64,000 nucleotides of DNA from Bacteroidaceae bacterium (GTDB lineage: Bacteria; Bacteroidota; Bacteroidia; Bacteroidales; Bacteroidaceae). A model generated the notes under the pieces. That model did no database searches, had not been told where the DNA came from, and worked only from the letters and a program-made list of their open reading frames with translations. Shown in pieces: positions 1 to 8,295 of this stretch (position 1 is the first letter of the stretch; each line of letters opens with the position of its first letter). A program made the position numbers and the translations under genes. The stretch is from contig JAFUFK010000013.1 in assembly GCA_017469925.1 (NCBI GenBank), forward strand, positions 1 through 64,000, written 5' to 3'.

Positions 1-137
1 ATGTCTTGTTACGATTTACGCTTGTTTTGATTTGCAACACTAAGATAAGTGAAAAATCTGACATGGCAAAATCCTGAGCAACTTTTTGTTGCTCAGGAAC
101 TTATAAATAAAGTTAAATCAAAGTGTTGCGGAATTAA
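1..137. other. Unassigned sequence upstream of truncated gene
   Basis: No gene is supported here. All three forward frames carry stops or give non-protein-like translations, and the frame of the downstream gene is closed by a TAA at 135-137. There is no TTTG/TAnnTTTG promoter. The only structure is a perfect hairpin at 72-98. The stretch may be the end of a mobile element or a rearrangement joint that removed the 5' part of the next gene, but the window begins too close to tell. Confidence 0.5.
72..98. repeat. Perfect 11-bp hairpin with T5 loop
   Basis: An 11-bp arm starting TCCTGAGCAAC pairs perfectly with its complement across a TTTTT loop. No T-run follows it, so it is not a canonical intrinsic terminator. 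It sits about 40 bp before the point where the downstream secreted-protein frame opens. Confidence 0.6.
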
Positions 138-2411
138 GGTTATACAGAAAATGGAACAAACTATTGGTTGCGCAGAACATCTTCATGGGGAACAAGCTAT
201 TTCCGTTTTCAGAATAATACAGGAACTCGTGCAACTCGTACCATTTCTGGGACTACTACTATAAGCATTGTTGATGATGTAATAGGCACTGCTACTCAGC
301 CCTATACCTTGAAACTTTATGACAAGACGGGTACAACGGCCGAATCTGTTACGGTAGATAGTGACCATGCTTCCGGTTCGCTCTATGTGGCTGGTATGAA
401 CAACGATGCCGTGAAGATTGGTGTGATAGGTACCGGCCTTATCCAGGGTACACTCACCCTGCAAGCCCTTGACCCCTACCTCGACCACATGTCCGTAGTC
501 TGTCAGGATGAGGTACAGACGACCATCCGTCTCTCTCAGACATTTACGGCCAGCGACTTCAGTGTAAGCGGTGGTTCGTTCTACTTCTATCTGCCGCAGG
601 ATTGCGCAGGCCACCATGTAGCCATTACGTTCGAGGATTTGCAAAGTAAGTATTTCGACGAGACCTATACGGGTGGCTCCAGCGACCATACCTCTCGCAT
701 CAATTTCGTGAAGTCCGACCACTACAACGCTTTTGGAGCCTCGAACAATAAAATCTACAATGACGTGGACGAGGCTGCCAATGCTGCAAAGGAACGTCTG
801 AAGGTAGGCACGGTTGGTACGGCCGCATTTAAGTTCAACAATGCCGCCGACCTGCAGAATTCCAATGGTATCCTGACGGAGTATCCATATTCTCTCGAAA
901 ATTATGCCGCTGCTCCCAACAATGGTAGTTTCACCGATATGGGCTTTACGGTTTCGGCTGCTGACCAAAGTATGCTTCGCTACGTATTCACAACCGACGA
1001 AACTCGTTACAACATCGCGCCTACCACGGCCGTACAGCATCGTGCATACGCTTACTATGAAATGGACGTGCATGTGCAGACCTCTACTTACGAGCCAAAG
1101 GTGGCGTTCACCAAGATTTACGACCAGACGCTCTATGGCACAGGTCAGACCGATGCCTTCTATGGTGCTAAGGTAACTGCTTATGACGACAATACACCTC
1201 CTAAGGCTGGCTATTCGTCAACGGCTGTTATCTTCCAGAAGATAGCTGAAGCCATTACTCGTGGCAGCGATGATTTCGGAAATACGGATGTTCCCAGCGG
1301 AGCAGATAAACTGCTTTATCTCGACCTCAGTGAGATGGCTGGTATCTACCAGACTACTGACGACCAGCATGGGTCGATGGAAGATTTCTCTGCCACCAAT
1401 GCGGCCAACTGCATCATCTTCATCCCCGTGGGCGCTTCGGCTCCTAACAATAATGTCTGCTTCAAGACTGAGTCGGGTACTTATATGGCTGCGCACGACA
1501 TCGTGCTGACCGATAAGCAACCCTTCTATACCCCGTATGATATTCTCGTTCCTGCGGCCAATAAGATTACGTATAAACGTGGTGTAACCAAGGACAAGTA
1601 CGGTAAGGTACAGAACGCTTCACTCATCCTCCCCTTCATCGTGACGGTAGATGAGGACGGCACGCACACCAACCCCGACGGTACTTCGTTCACCCTCCAC
1701 ACCATGCAGGCCAATAATGCCCTGAAGTTGGACGGCGAATCTACCTATGCCTACTTCCCCAACTTGGCAAACGTAACCGTTACCACGGCCAACACGCCTT
1801 ATATGGTGAAGTTGGAGGAGAACAGCACGGAGGACGGCATCTCGTTCGTAGTAGAGCAGCCGGGTTCTACCATCTATGCCACCACGGACATGAACAGCAG
1901 CGACTACACCTTCGCGGGTGCCGCCTCTACGGGTGTAGCAGTAGATGCCAGTGAGGCCCAGGAGGCTGCTACGTACACCTTCACCCCGACGGGTACGTAC
2001 GCAGGCCAGCGGGTGCCCAAGACGGAGAACATCTTCTACTTCGCCAACAACATGTTTGTAAGTTCGGCCGACCTGATAACGAGCGGCATCGTCAACATCG
2101 CACCGTTCCGCGCATACTACGCTACCAATAGCACAGGCAATGTTCGCCTCTCCAGCCTCGACGTAATCTTCGGCGAGGGCGAGGGTGATACCGACGCCAT
2201 CCGCACCCTGCGCCAGAACGACCTCGGCATGAGCATCCAGGCCGGTCGTGGCCAGCTGACCATCACGGCTGCCGAGGACAGCGACGTCCGCATCGCCGCC
2301 GTCAATGGCATCAGCCGCGGCAACCTCACGGTTAAGGCTGGCGAGACACGTACCGTTAGCGTGCCCGCTGGCATCTATGTAGTCAACGGAGTTAAAATCG
2401 TCGTTAAGTAA
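138..2411 (+). pseudogene. 5'-truncated large secreted protein with C-terminal sorting-type tail
   Basis: The frame is open from 138 to the TAA at 2411 (about 757 residues) but has no signal peptide and no convincing start; TTG 168 is the first possible start. The first readable residues, GTNYWL, lie inside a domain. The intact neighbour at 3437-6289 has the same motif about 290 residues in, encoded by an identical 18-mer (153-170 here, 4304-4321 there). The rest is beta-rich and low in Cys. The protein ends in a basic tail (GIYVVNGVKIVVK) like those of many Prevotella secreted proteins, thought to be surface-export signals. A short peptide gene follows 48 bp later. I read it as a truncated or rearranged paralogue; a 5' part beyond the window, joined by an inversion, is an alternative. 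Function is unknown. Confidence 0.65.
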
Positions 2412-2444
2412 CCGTTTAACCGTTTAATAGTTTAACCGTTTAAT
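2409..2444. repeat. TTTAAC-type short tandem repeat
   Basis: Four imperfect copies of a CCGTTTAA unit fill the gap between the truncated secreted-protein gene and the short peptide gene. Similar GTTTAAC/GGTTAAC repeats occur in the gaps near 8.25, 11.64, 39.92 and 41.62 kb. Confidence 0.7.
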
Positions 2445-2459
2445 TTGGAGGATACAACA

Positions 2460-2663
2460 ATGAAGAAATATATTGCACCTCACATCAAAGTGGTAAGTAT
2501 GGAGCCCGACAACGTAGTGCTTGGTCACTCGTTTGACTGGGCCGATGTTAAGGCCTTCAAGAAGCCTACAGACGAGGACGAGGACCTCTGGGACGACGAG
2601 GAGGAAGAGGTTGTTACGACTGCATTTCCCAAGCCCTCTAACCTTTGGGACAAAGCGTGGTAA
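2460..2663 (+). CDS. Short acidic 'YIxPxIK' peptide, copy 1
   Basis: This 67-residue protein begins MKKYIAPHIKVVSMEP, has a strongly acidic middle (DEDEDLWDDEEEE) and ends NLWDKAW. The ATG at 2460 is preferred over the upstream TTG at 2445 because MKKYI aligns with the starts of the two related genes at 6309 and 29562 and a GGAGG lies just before it. It has no signal peptide and no cysteine. It lies 48 bp after a large secreted-protein gene and is followed by a terminator, so it is probably cotranscribed with its big neighbour. Short 'YIKPEI' ORFs of this kind are frequent in Bacteroidales genomes, but I know of no established function. A peptide precursor or an export partner of the upstream protein are guesses. 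Confidence 0.7.
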   Translation: MKKYIAPHIKVVSMEPDNVVLGHSFDWADVKAFKKPTDEDEDLWDDEEEEVVTTAFPKPSNLWDKAW

Positions 2664-2705
2664 CTCCCTCCCTTGACCGAAAGAAATTTCATAACCTTTT
2701 GATAG

Positions 2706-2738
2706 CTGCCCCGCTGGGAACCCTTCCTGGCGGGGCAG
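2706..2738 (+). terminator. Hairpin terminator after peptide copy 1
   Basis: A 9-bp GC-rich stem (CTGCCCCGC and its complement) with a 15-nt loop, followed by TGCTTTG. It closes the secreted-protein/short-peptide unit. The preceding 'TTCATAACCTT' also occurs before the terminator of the second such unit. Confidence 0.75.
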
Positions 2739-2748
2739 TGCTTTGTCT

Positions 2749-3116
2749 CACAAAAACCTAAAAAACCCTTTGATGAAGTGGGAGTACTTTCAGTCCTCTG
2801 CCCTAAGCCTCGTATATGCTACCGTGAGCAAGCTCCCATATCCTATACGATTCTTAGGCCACACATTCGTGTTACCCACTTCGTCAAAGAAAAACCGAGA
2901 AAACCATTCTATTCACGATTTACTATATCACGAAATCGCACCATCGTAAAGCGATAATATGTTTTTTATGTTTTTCTTTTCTATCCTGCCTCTCACGGAG
3001 TGAGGATTGGGTGATGGCGGGGCGAGCCCAAACTCGTTTGAGACTCGGCACGCAATTGCCCAATCGAAGAGCCACAGGCTCGGCAGGAAAGAAAAGGGTT
3101 TTCTCGGTTTTTGTTA
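2749..3116. repeat. Modular hairpin repeat, unit 1 (modules A + B')
   Basis: A composite of about 368 bp fills most of the 773-bp gap between genes. Outer joint CAAAAACCTAAAAAACCC opens hairpin A (2768-2889, 15-bp ends CTTTGATGAAGTGGG with one mismatch). An inner joint, an AT-rich linker of about 55 bp and an inverted joint follow, then hairpin B' (2976-3096, ends CTTTTCTATCCTGCC) and the closing joint GGGTTTTCTCGGTTTTTG. Hairpin A recurs inverted at 32351-32472; B' is a diverged form of the B module of units 2, 4 and 6. Confidence 0.85.
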
Positions 3117-3296
3117 CAAACCCCTCTCACCTCTCTCCAACGCGCAGCGATTCGATGGGGGCAAATAAAAGAAGAAAATGGTGTTATCCGATGGGGGGTT
3201 AATACGCATTTACTCCTATTCGAAGTGTTAAAAGCTTCGTATTTGTACGCTATGTACTACTATTTTGACAAAAACACATAAAAATATATAGAAATA

Positions 3297-3328
3297 TTTG
3301 TGGGGGACAAAAACATTTGTTACTTTTG
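3297..3328 (+). promoter_or_regulatory. Bacteroidetes promoter for 3437 gene
   Basis: TTTG (3297-3300), 20 bp, TACTTTTG (3321-3328), an exact match to the TTTG-N19-21-TAnnTTTG consensus. Transcription should start near 3335, leaving an AT/A-rich leader of about 100 nt before the ATG at 3437. Confidence 0.85.
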
Positions 3329-3436
3329 CCGCCGAATTGGGTACTATGGGGGATAATACATGGCGCTCAACGAACAAAACATGTAAGAGATAATCAACCA
3401 AATAACAACAAAACAAAAGGTAAAAAGCAAGAGGTT

Positions 3437-6289
3437 ATGAAACTCAAAAGATTCATGATGGCTGCCCTCCTCCTCATAGGGTTTGCCGGATTTGCTAATG
3501 CACAGGAATCGCAATCTTGGACTGGAACGGATTATAACGAGGCTGTGGGACAGACCGTTTTCCTCTATAACGTAGGTACAGGTCGTTTCCTCGTACATGG
3601 TGGTGACTGGGGTACTCAGGCACGTTTGTTTAGTAAGGACTGGGGTAAGTCATTGACTCCAACCCTTAATGATGGTCGATACATTATTAAGACTGGTGTT
3701 AATACGGGTGACGCGGCTGTCCTCGGTTCCAATGTTCCTCTAATTACGAGTGGGCATGCTTGGAAAGGGAATAACGACGAGGAAACATTCAATCTTCTGA
3801 TGGATGCCAATGAGAATTATTCTGGTAATGGTGTATCTGGTCAGCGTGCTTGGCACTTTGTTCCTGTCGATGAAGGGGATGGTACTTATACATATTATAT
3901 GTATGAAACACTGGGTAGCTCGACAACCACTTCGTTCTATTATATTACTTTTACCGATGGAAGTACAACATATTATTTGAAAGTCACCAATAATAGTACG
4001 GTTAGTGTTACAACGAATGTTTCTGAAGCGCAGAAGTGGACGACGGTTAGTACTTCATATATTTCCTATACGAGTGGTTCAACAAACTACTATTTGAAGT
4101 ATAATAGTGGCACGCCTGTCGTTGCTACAGGAACTAACGGTAATACTGCCAAAATCTATCTCACAGCAAGTCCACCATATGTTGTATATGAAAGCGATAG
4201 GAATACCTACTATTTGAAGTATAACACAGGTAATCTGTCGTTCGCCACAGGAACTAGTGGCAATCGTTTCAGCCGTAGTGCTCAACAATCGGAAACAACT
4301 GGTGGAACAAACTATTGGTTGGGAGCAGCTTATGGCGAAAACGGTCCAGCTGATGCAGCCCCTGGCGAAGGTCATGAGGGAGACCCCGTCGGAAAGCTGT
4401 GCTTGTTGGCAAGTGGCTTTGACAAAGCAGTGTGGAGTACGGCAGACCCCCGTACTACGACGGAATATCCTTGCCAGTTGAAGGGGGCAGAGACTGCATA
4501 CCTTACTTACGACGACGAAGATGCTAAGACTGTAAACCGCAGTATGGCTACAGAGGTTCGTGTATTTAATGAACATACCTATGTGCCCCTAAACGATCTT
4601 TATAAGTGGCGTATTGTCACACAAGACCAATTCTTTGAAACCTTGTCCGATGGTGATAAGGGTGATGCTCTTGCCACAAATTTGACATGGATGATTACTG
4701 ACCGTGGTTTCGAACGCAGTGACAACTCATTCTTCAACACAGATTATGGATGGAAGACTGGTCGAGTAACAGGGGTAACCTATCCCCCAAGCACATCAAT
4801 GAGACGTTACGGATATACATGGGGGTTAGAGTCTCAAGGAACCAACCAGCAAACCTCTCCTCATAAGACAGAACCATGGAATGCACCTGTTCGCCTGAAA
4901 ACCGAGTGGGTTGACAAGAACAATGCCAAATATGGGTTTATGGAGTTTGAAGGTGCAGGTACGGCATCCACTTATCTTGAGGCACCTGCTACGGGCGTAT
5001 ATAGAATTGCATGTTATGGTTTCTATCAGGGAAGCAATCCTGGGTATATCTTCGCAACAAAAACTAACCCACAGGGAACAACTCCTGTTGACCCCGCCAA
5101 TTTTGTAACAAAGAATTTGAAGCAAGAAACCGCAGCCCCATACCGTAATGCTGATAAGGATGAAGAAGGTTCTGTAACTCGTACTTCCAATCCTATCTCT
5201 TATTCGGGTAGTGGCGTAATGTTCGCTGGTGCTACATTCCTTAACGACTTCCCCACGAAAGACGACTATTATTGTGAAATAGAAATTACTCTTATGCAGG
5301 ATGATATTGTTTACTTCGGAGTTGGTAAGAATGGGGCAACCCAAAGTTCTGCTGACGTTTCTGGCTATTATCATGATACTGAATATGTCGGTGTTGACCA
5401 GTTCGAGATTTCATATCTTGGAACAGACCCTGTTCTGTTTAATGAAGATGAAACTAGTCTCGATTATTTGAAAGACAATGGTGCAGATAAGCAATACACT
5501 AACCAAAGTATTCGCCTGCATCGTACAATGGTGAAGGACCAGTGGAATTCATTTGTATTCCCCCTTGACCTTGATGCAACTCAAGTTCGTAATGCTTTTG
5601 GTGACGCATGTGCTATTGCGGAAATTACCGATATGGGTAAGTATTCGAAGTTGCCGACATGTATTGATTTCACTACAAAGAGTCTTGCAAATGGTAATGA
5701 AGGTATCAAGGCTGGTAAGTTCTATCTTGTAAAACCCGTTATAGAACCTAAGGTTACAACTGACGGCATTACCTACTACGATTGTGGGCGTAAGAACTTT
5801 AACACTTCCGAATTCTCAAACATTGCGAAAGAGACCGTTTACGTGTCTCAGGAAGCTAAGGACTATGCTAACGAGCATGAAATGAACCAAAGTTGGCTCA
5901 ACAATGTGGTGACCACATACGGTACGTTTGTTAATGAGCAACAGATTCCTGCCGGTTCCTACGTGATGGGTTACAAGAAGACCGACGACGGTCAGAACGT
6001 TCAGCTCTATCGCATTACGAAAGCTACGACCATCAAGGGCTTCCGTGGTTGGATTGAGGACGGTAAGGGCACGACCTCTGCCGGTACGCTCTCCGTGGGC
6101 GGCATCTTCGACACCCGCACCTACGTTGACCCCACAACAGGTGTCGAGCACGTCCAGATGCAGACACGTCCGGCCGACGACGACCTCATCTACGACATGA
6201 GCGGCCGCCGCATCGGCAAGGTGGGCCAGGTTGGCACGCTGCCCCGTGGCTTGTATATCGTGAATGGTAAAAAGGTATTTGTTAAGTAA
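3437..6289 (+). CDS. Large secreted beta-rich protein with C-terminal sorting-type tail
   Basis: A 950-residue protein. The ATG at 3437 is chosen because it gives a clean signal peptide (KLKRFMMAALLLIGF...ANA-QE); the frame extends upstream to 3317, but that part lies inside the promoter. The N-terminal region has a 'TVFLYNVGTGRFLVHGG' segment and three repeats of the type 'YYLKYNSGT', suggesting a lectin-like beta fold. Around residue 700 a 'WNSFVFPLDL' module and later 'KGFRGW' are shared with the 28302 protein. It ends in 'YDMSGRRIG...RGLYIVNGKKVFVK', the tail type linked to surface export in this group. The first five-sixths are AT-rich and the last 300 bp clearly GC-richer. Followed 19 bp later by a short peptide gene. 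An adhesin or glycan-binding role is inferred only. Confidence 0.8.
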   Translation: MKLKRFMMAALLLIGFAGFANAQESQSWTGTDYNEAVGQTVFLYNVGTGRFLVHGGDWGTQARLFSKDWGKSLTPTLNDGRYIIKTGVNTGDAAVLGSNVPLITSGHAWKGNNDEETFNLLMDANENYSGNGVSGQRAWHFVPVDEGDGTYTYYMYETLGSSTTTSFYYITFTDGSTTYYLKVTNNSTVSVTTNVSEAQKWTTVSTSYISYTSGSTNYYLKYNSGTPVVATGTNGNTAKIYLTASPPYVVYESDRNTYYLKYNTGNLSFATGTSGNRFSRSAQQSETTGGTNYWLGAAYGENGPADAAPGEGHEGDPVGKLCLLASGFDKAVWSTADPRTTTEYPCQLKGAETAYLTYDDEDAKTVNRSMATEVRVFNEHTYVPLNDLYKWRIVTQDQFFETLSDGDKGDALATNLTWMITDRGFERSDNSFFNTDYGWKTGRVTGVTYPPSTSMRRYGYTWGLESQGTNQQTSPHKTEPWNAPVRLKTEWVDKNNAKYGFMEFEGAGTASTYLEAPATGVYRIACYGFYQGSNPGYIFATKTNPQGTTPVDPANFVTKNLKQETAAPYRNADKDEEGSVTRTSNPISYSGSGVMFAGATFLNDFPTKDDYYCEIEITLMQDDIVYFGVGKNGATQSSADVSGYYHDTEYVGVDQFEISYLGTDPVLFNEDETSLDYLKDNGADKQYTNQSIRLHRTMVKDQWNSFVFPLDLDATQVRNAFGDACAIAEITDMGKYSKLPTCIDFTTKSLANGNEGIKAGKFYLVKPVIEPKVTTDGITYYDCGRKNFNTSEFSNIAKETVYVSQEAKDYANEHEMNQSWLNNVVTTYGTFVNEQQIPAGSYVMGYKKTDDGQNVQLYRITKATTIKGFRGWIEDGKGTTSAGTLSVGGIFDTRTYVDPTTGVEHVQMQTRPADDDLIYDMSGRRIGKVGQVGTLPRGLYIVNGKKVFVK

Positions 6290-6308
6290 GGAAAGGAGGC
6301 TACACACT

Positions 6309-6494
6309 ATGAAACTGACATACATTAAGCCCGAGATTAAGTGCATGACCAGCATGGAAGAACCTTTCATGTCGAACGTCAGCAAATTCCAGATAGGTGA
6401 AGAGGGTACAACGACGGATATCGAAGACGTAGATCCCGACGACATCATCATCACCACCAAGCAAGACAAACTCTGGGATGACGCGTGGGAATAA
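6309..6494 (+). CDS. Short acidic 'YIxPxIK' peptide, copy 2
   Basis: A 61-residue protein starting MKLTYIKPEIKCMTSMEEP and ending DKLWDDAWE, with an acidic middle. Start and end match the copy at 2460 (MKKYIAPHIK...NLWDKAW). A strong GGAAAGGAGG lies upstream of the ATG. It follows the 950-residue secreted protein by 19 bp and is followed by a terminator, the same arrangement as copies 1 and 3. Function unknown. The constant pairing suggests a partner or cotranscribed product of the large protein rather than chance. Confidence 0.75.
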   Translation: MKLTYIKPEIKCMTSMEEPFMSNVSKFQIGEEGTTTDIEDVDPDDIIITTKQDKLWDDAWE

Positions 6495-6525
6495 TCCCAC
6501 AAAGACTTTTCATAACCTTGTTTTT

Positions 6526-6563
6526 GATGCCACATCATTCGGCTTGCCGGGTGATGTGGCATC
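6526..6563 (+). terminator. Terminator after peptide copy 2
   Basis: A perfect 12-bp stem (GATGCCACATCA and its complement) with a 14-nt loop, followed by ACCTTTTA. The upstream 'TTTTCATAACCTTG' resembles the sequence before the terminator at 2706. Confidence 0.75.
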
Positions 6564-6736
6564 ACCTTTTACCCCTCAGCCTCTCGCCTCTAACTATCAA
6601 TCTGTTTCTAAATGGCGGGATTATTTAACACAAGGTCGGTGGGGGATAGAAAAAGATGTTTTGTTGTTTCACTGTTTCGGGAATTTTTGCTTAATTTGTA
6701 GTGCTAAAAGCTGATATATAAGCAATAAGGATTGAA

Positions 6737-8236
6737 ATGAAACGCTATTTTATGACCTTATCGATATTGCTCTTACTTCCAGTAATGGGGTGGGGGCAAT
6801 TATCGATTGATGAAACGCAGACAATTGCGAACAGCAGCAATCAGCCTGCGCCAGTGCATCCTGTTCCCTCGGAGCGGCAAATCGCCTGGAACGAGACGGA
6901 GTTCTATGCCTTCTTCCACTATGGCATGAACACCTATACGGGGCAGGAGTGGGGCGACGGCTCGGAGAGTGAATCGACCTTTGCCCCGACGAAGACGCCT
7001 AACCCCGAGCAATGGCTTACGGCGGCTAAGGCAGCAGGCATGAAGGGTGGCATTGCCGTAGTGAAGCACCACGACGGATTCTGCCTCTGGCCTACGGCTA
7101 CGACGGAGCACTCTACGGCCAAGGCTTCGGGCTATGGAAAGGACGTGAACATTCCGCAGCTCTTCTCCACCGCCGCACAGAAGTTGGGTATGAAGTATGG
7201 TTTCTACATTTCGCCCTGGGACCGCAACTCCTCCTACTATGGTACGCAGGAATACATCGAGAAGGTCTTCATCCCCCAGTGCGAGGAGTTGGCGGGCTAT
7301 GGCAGCGACCAGTTCGAGATGTGGTTCGACGGCGCCAATGGTGGTTCGGGCTACTATGGCGGCAAGAATACAACCATCAGCATAGGCTCTACCTATACCG
7401 ACCGCGTCATGTACTACGACGTGGCCAACCTGCGCAATCGCATCCACCAGTTGGCCCCCAACTGCGTAATGTGGGGCGTGGGCGGTGAGGCTCGTTGGAT
7501 TGGTAACGAGGACGGTTATGCGGGCACGACAAACTGGAGTACTGACAGCCGCAACGATGAGAACAACAACGAGCAGGGAACCGAGGACTATTGGCTCTGG
7601 AACCCCGGTGAGGTGGATGCAAAGGCCACGAGCGGCGGATGGTTCTGGCATCAAGGCGAGAGCGTATCGACTGCCGAACAACTGTTTACCTTCTACATGC
7701 AGTCGGTAGGGCGCAATGCCACACTTATCCTGAACCTGCCTCCCGATAAGTCGGGCGAACTGCCCTCGGCCACTGTCAGCCGAATGACGGAACTGGGCAA
7801 CCTGATAAAGAATCGTCTGGGCACCGATCTCAGCCAGTCGGTAACGGCCAGCGCCACACGAAGTGGGGGAAGTTTCAGTGCCCAGAACCTCGTCGATGGC
7901 GATAAGGATACCTATTGGGCTACCGACGACGGAGTGACGACGGCCACGCTGACCATTGACCTCGGCCAGTCGAGGACCGTCCGCTATGTCATGCTGCAAG
8001 AGTACATCCGCCTGGGGCAGCGTGTGCAAGGATTCTCGATTCAGTATAGTATCGACGGCAATAGTTGGAAGACGGCTTCGTCACAAGAGGCCATGACGAC
8101 CATCGGCTACAAGCGTATCATCCCCCTGAACGGTAGTATGAGTGGCCTGGCCAGCGGCTATACGGCCCGTTACATCAGAGTGAACATTACCAAGAGCAAG
8201 GCCTGCCCCGTGCTGCATACCGTGGCGGTGTATTGA
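6737..8236 (+). CDS. Alpha-L-fucosidase, GH29, with discoidin-type domain
   Basis: A 499-residue secreted enzyme that hydrolyses terminal alpha-L-fucose from glycans. The signal peptide is MKRYFMTLSILLLLPVMGWGQ. The GH29 (alpha/beta)8 domain spans about residues 45-360: 'FFHYGMNTYTG', 'VVKHHDGFCLWPT', 'FYISPWDRN' and the nucleophile region 'QFEMWFDGANGG' (Asp near 198). 'EDYWLWNPGEVD' suggests the GH29 subfamily with stricter linkage preference. Residues about 370-499 form an F5/8 type C (discoidin-like) carbohydrate-binding domain. No clear consensus promoter precedes it. The fucose it frees could feed the Fkp encoded near 55 kb. Family assignment is firm; the substrate (mucin-type or plant glycan) is not. 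Confidence 0.92.
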   Translation: MKRYFMTLSILLLLPVMGWGQLSIDETQTIANSSNQPAPVHPVPSERQIAWNETEFYAFFHYGMNTYTGQEWGDGSESESTFAPTKTPNPEQWLTAAKAAGMKGGIAVVKHHDGFCLWPTATTEHSTAKASGYGKDVNIPQLFSTAAQKLGMKYGFYISPWDRNSSYYGTQEYIEKVFIPQCEELAGYGSDQFEMWFDGANGGSGYYGGKNTTISIGSTYTDRVMYYDVANLRNRIHQLAPNCVMWGVGGEARWIGNEDGYAGTTNWSTDSRNDENNNEQGTEDYWLWNPGEVDAKATSGGWFWHQGESVSTAEQLFTFYMQSVGRNATLILNLPPDKSGELPSATVSRMTELGNLIKNRLGTDLSQSVTASATRSGGSFSAQNLVDGDKDTYWATDDGVTTATLTIDLGQSRTVRYVMLQEYIRLGQRVQGFSIQYSIDGNSWKTASSQEAMTTIGYKRIIPLNGSMSGLASGYTARYIRVNITKSKACPVLHTVAVY

Positions 8237-8281
8237 GTAATGGTTTAACGGGTTAAAAGTTTAACGGGTTAACGGTTAAGG
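8237..8281. repeat. GTTTAACGGG short tandem repeat
   Basis: Repeated GTTTAACGGGTTAA units fill the gap between the fucosidase and the next gene. They belong to the same intergenic repeat type as at 2.4, 11.6, 39.9 and 41.6 kb. Confidence 0.7.
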
Positions 8282-8295
8282 GATAGATAATGACT

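Noticed and set aside
72..98. Intrinsic terminator at the window start
   Set aside because: The stem is perfect but no T-run follows; kept only as a hairpin.
49..264. 71-codon plus-strand ORF at the window start
   Set aside because: It spans the hairpin, shows no protein-like pattern, and overlaps the clearly coding frame from 138.
183..1073. Long minus-strand open frame opposite the truncated secreted protein
   Set aside because: It is the antisense shadow of the plus-strand frame; the translation has no domain pattern, signal peptide or promoter.
3437..6289. A complete type IX secretion locus implied by the C-terminal tails
   Set aside because: The tails resemble sorting signals, but no Por/Gld component gene is in the window, so only the tail type is reported.
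6800..8029. 409-codon minus-strand frame inside the fucosidase gene
   Set aside because: It mirrors codon structure of GH29; the Arg/Ala/His-rich translation shows no known family.
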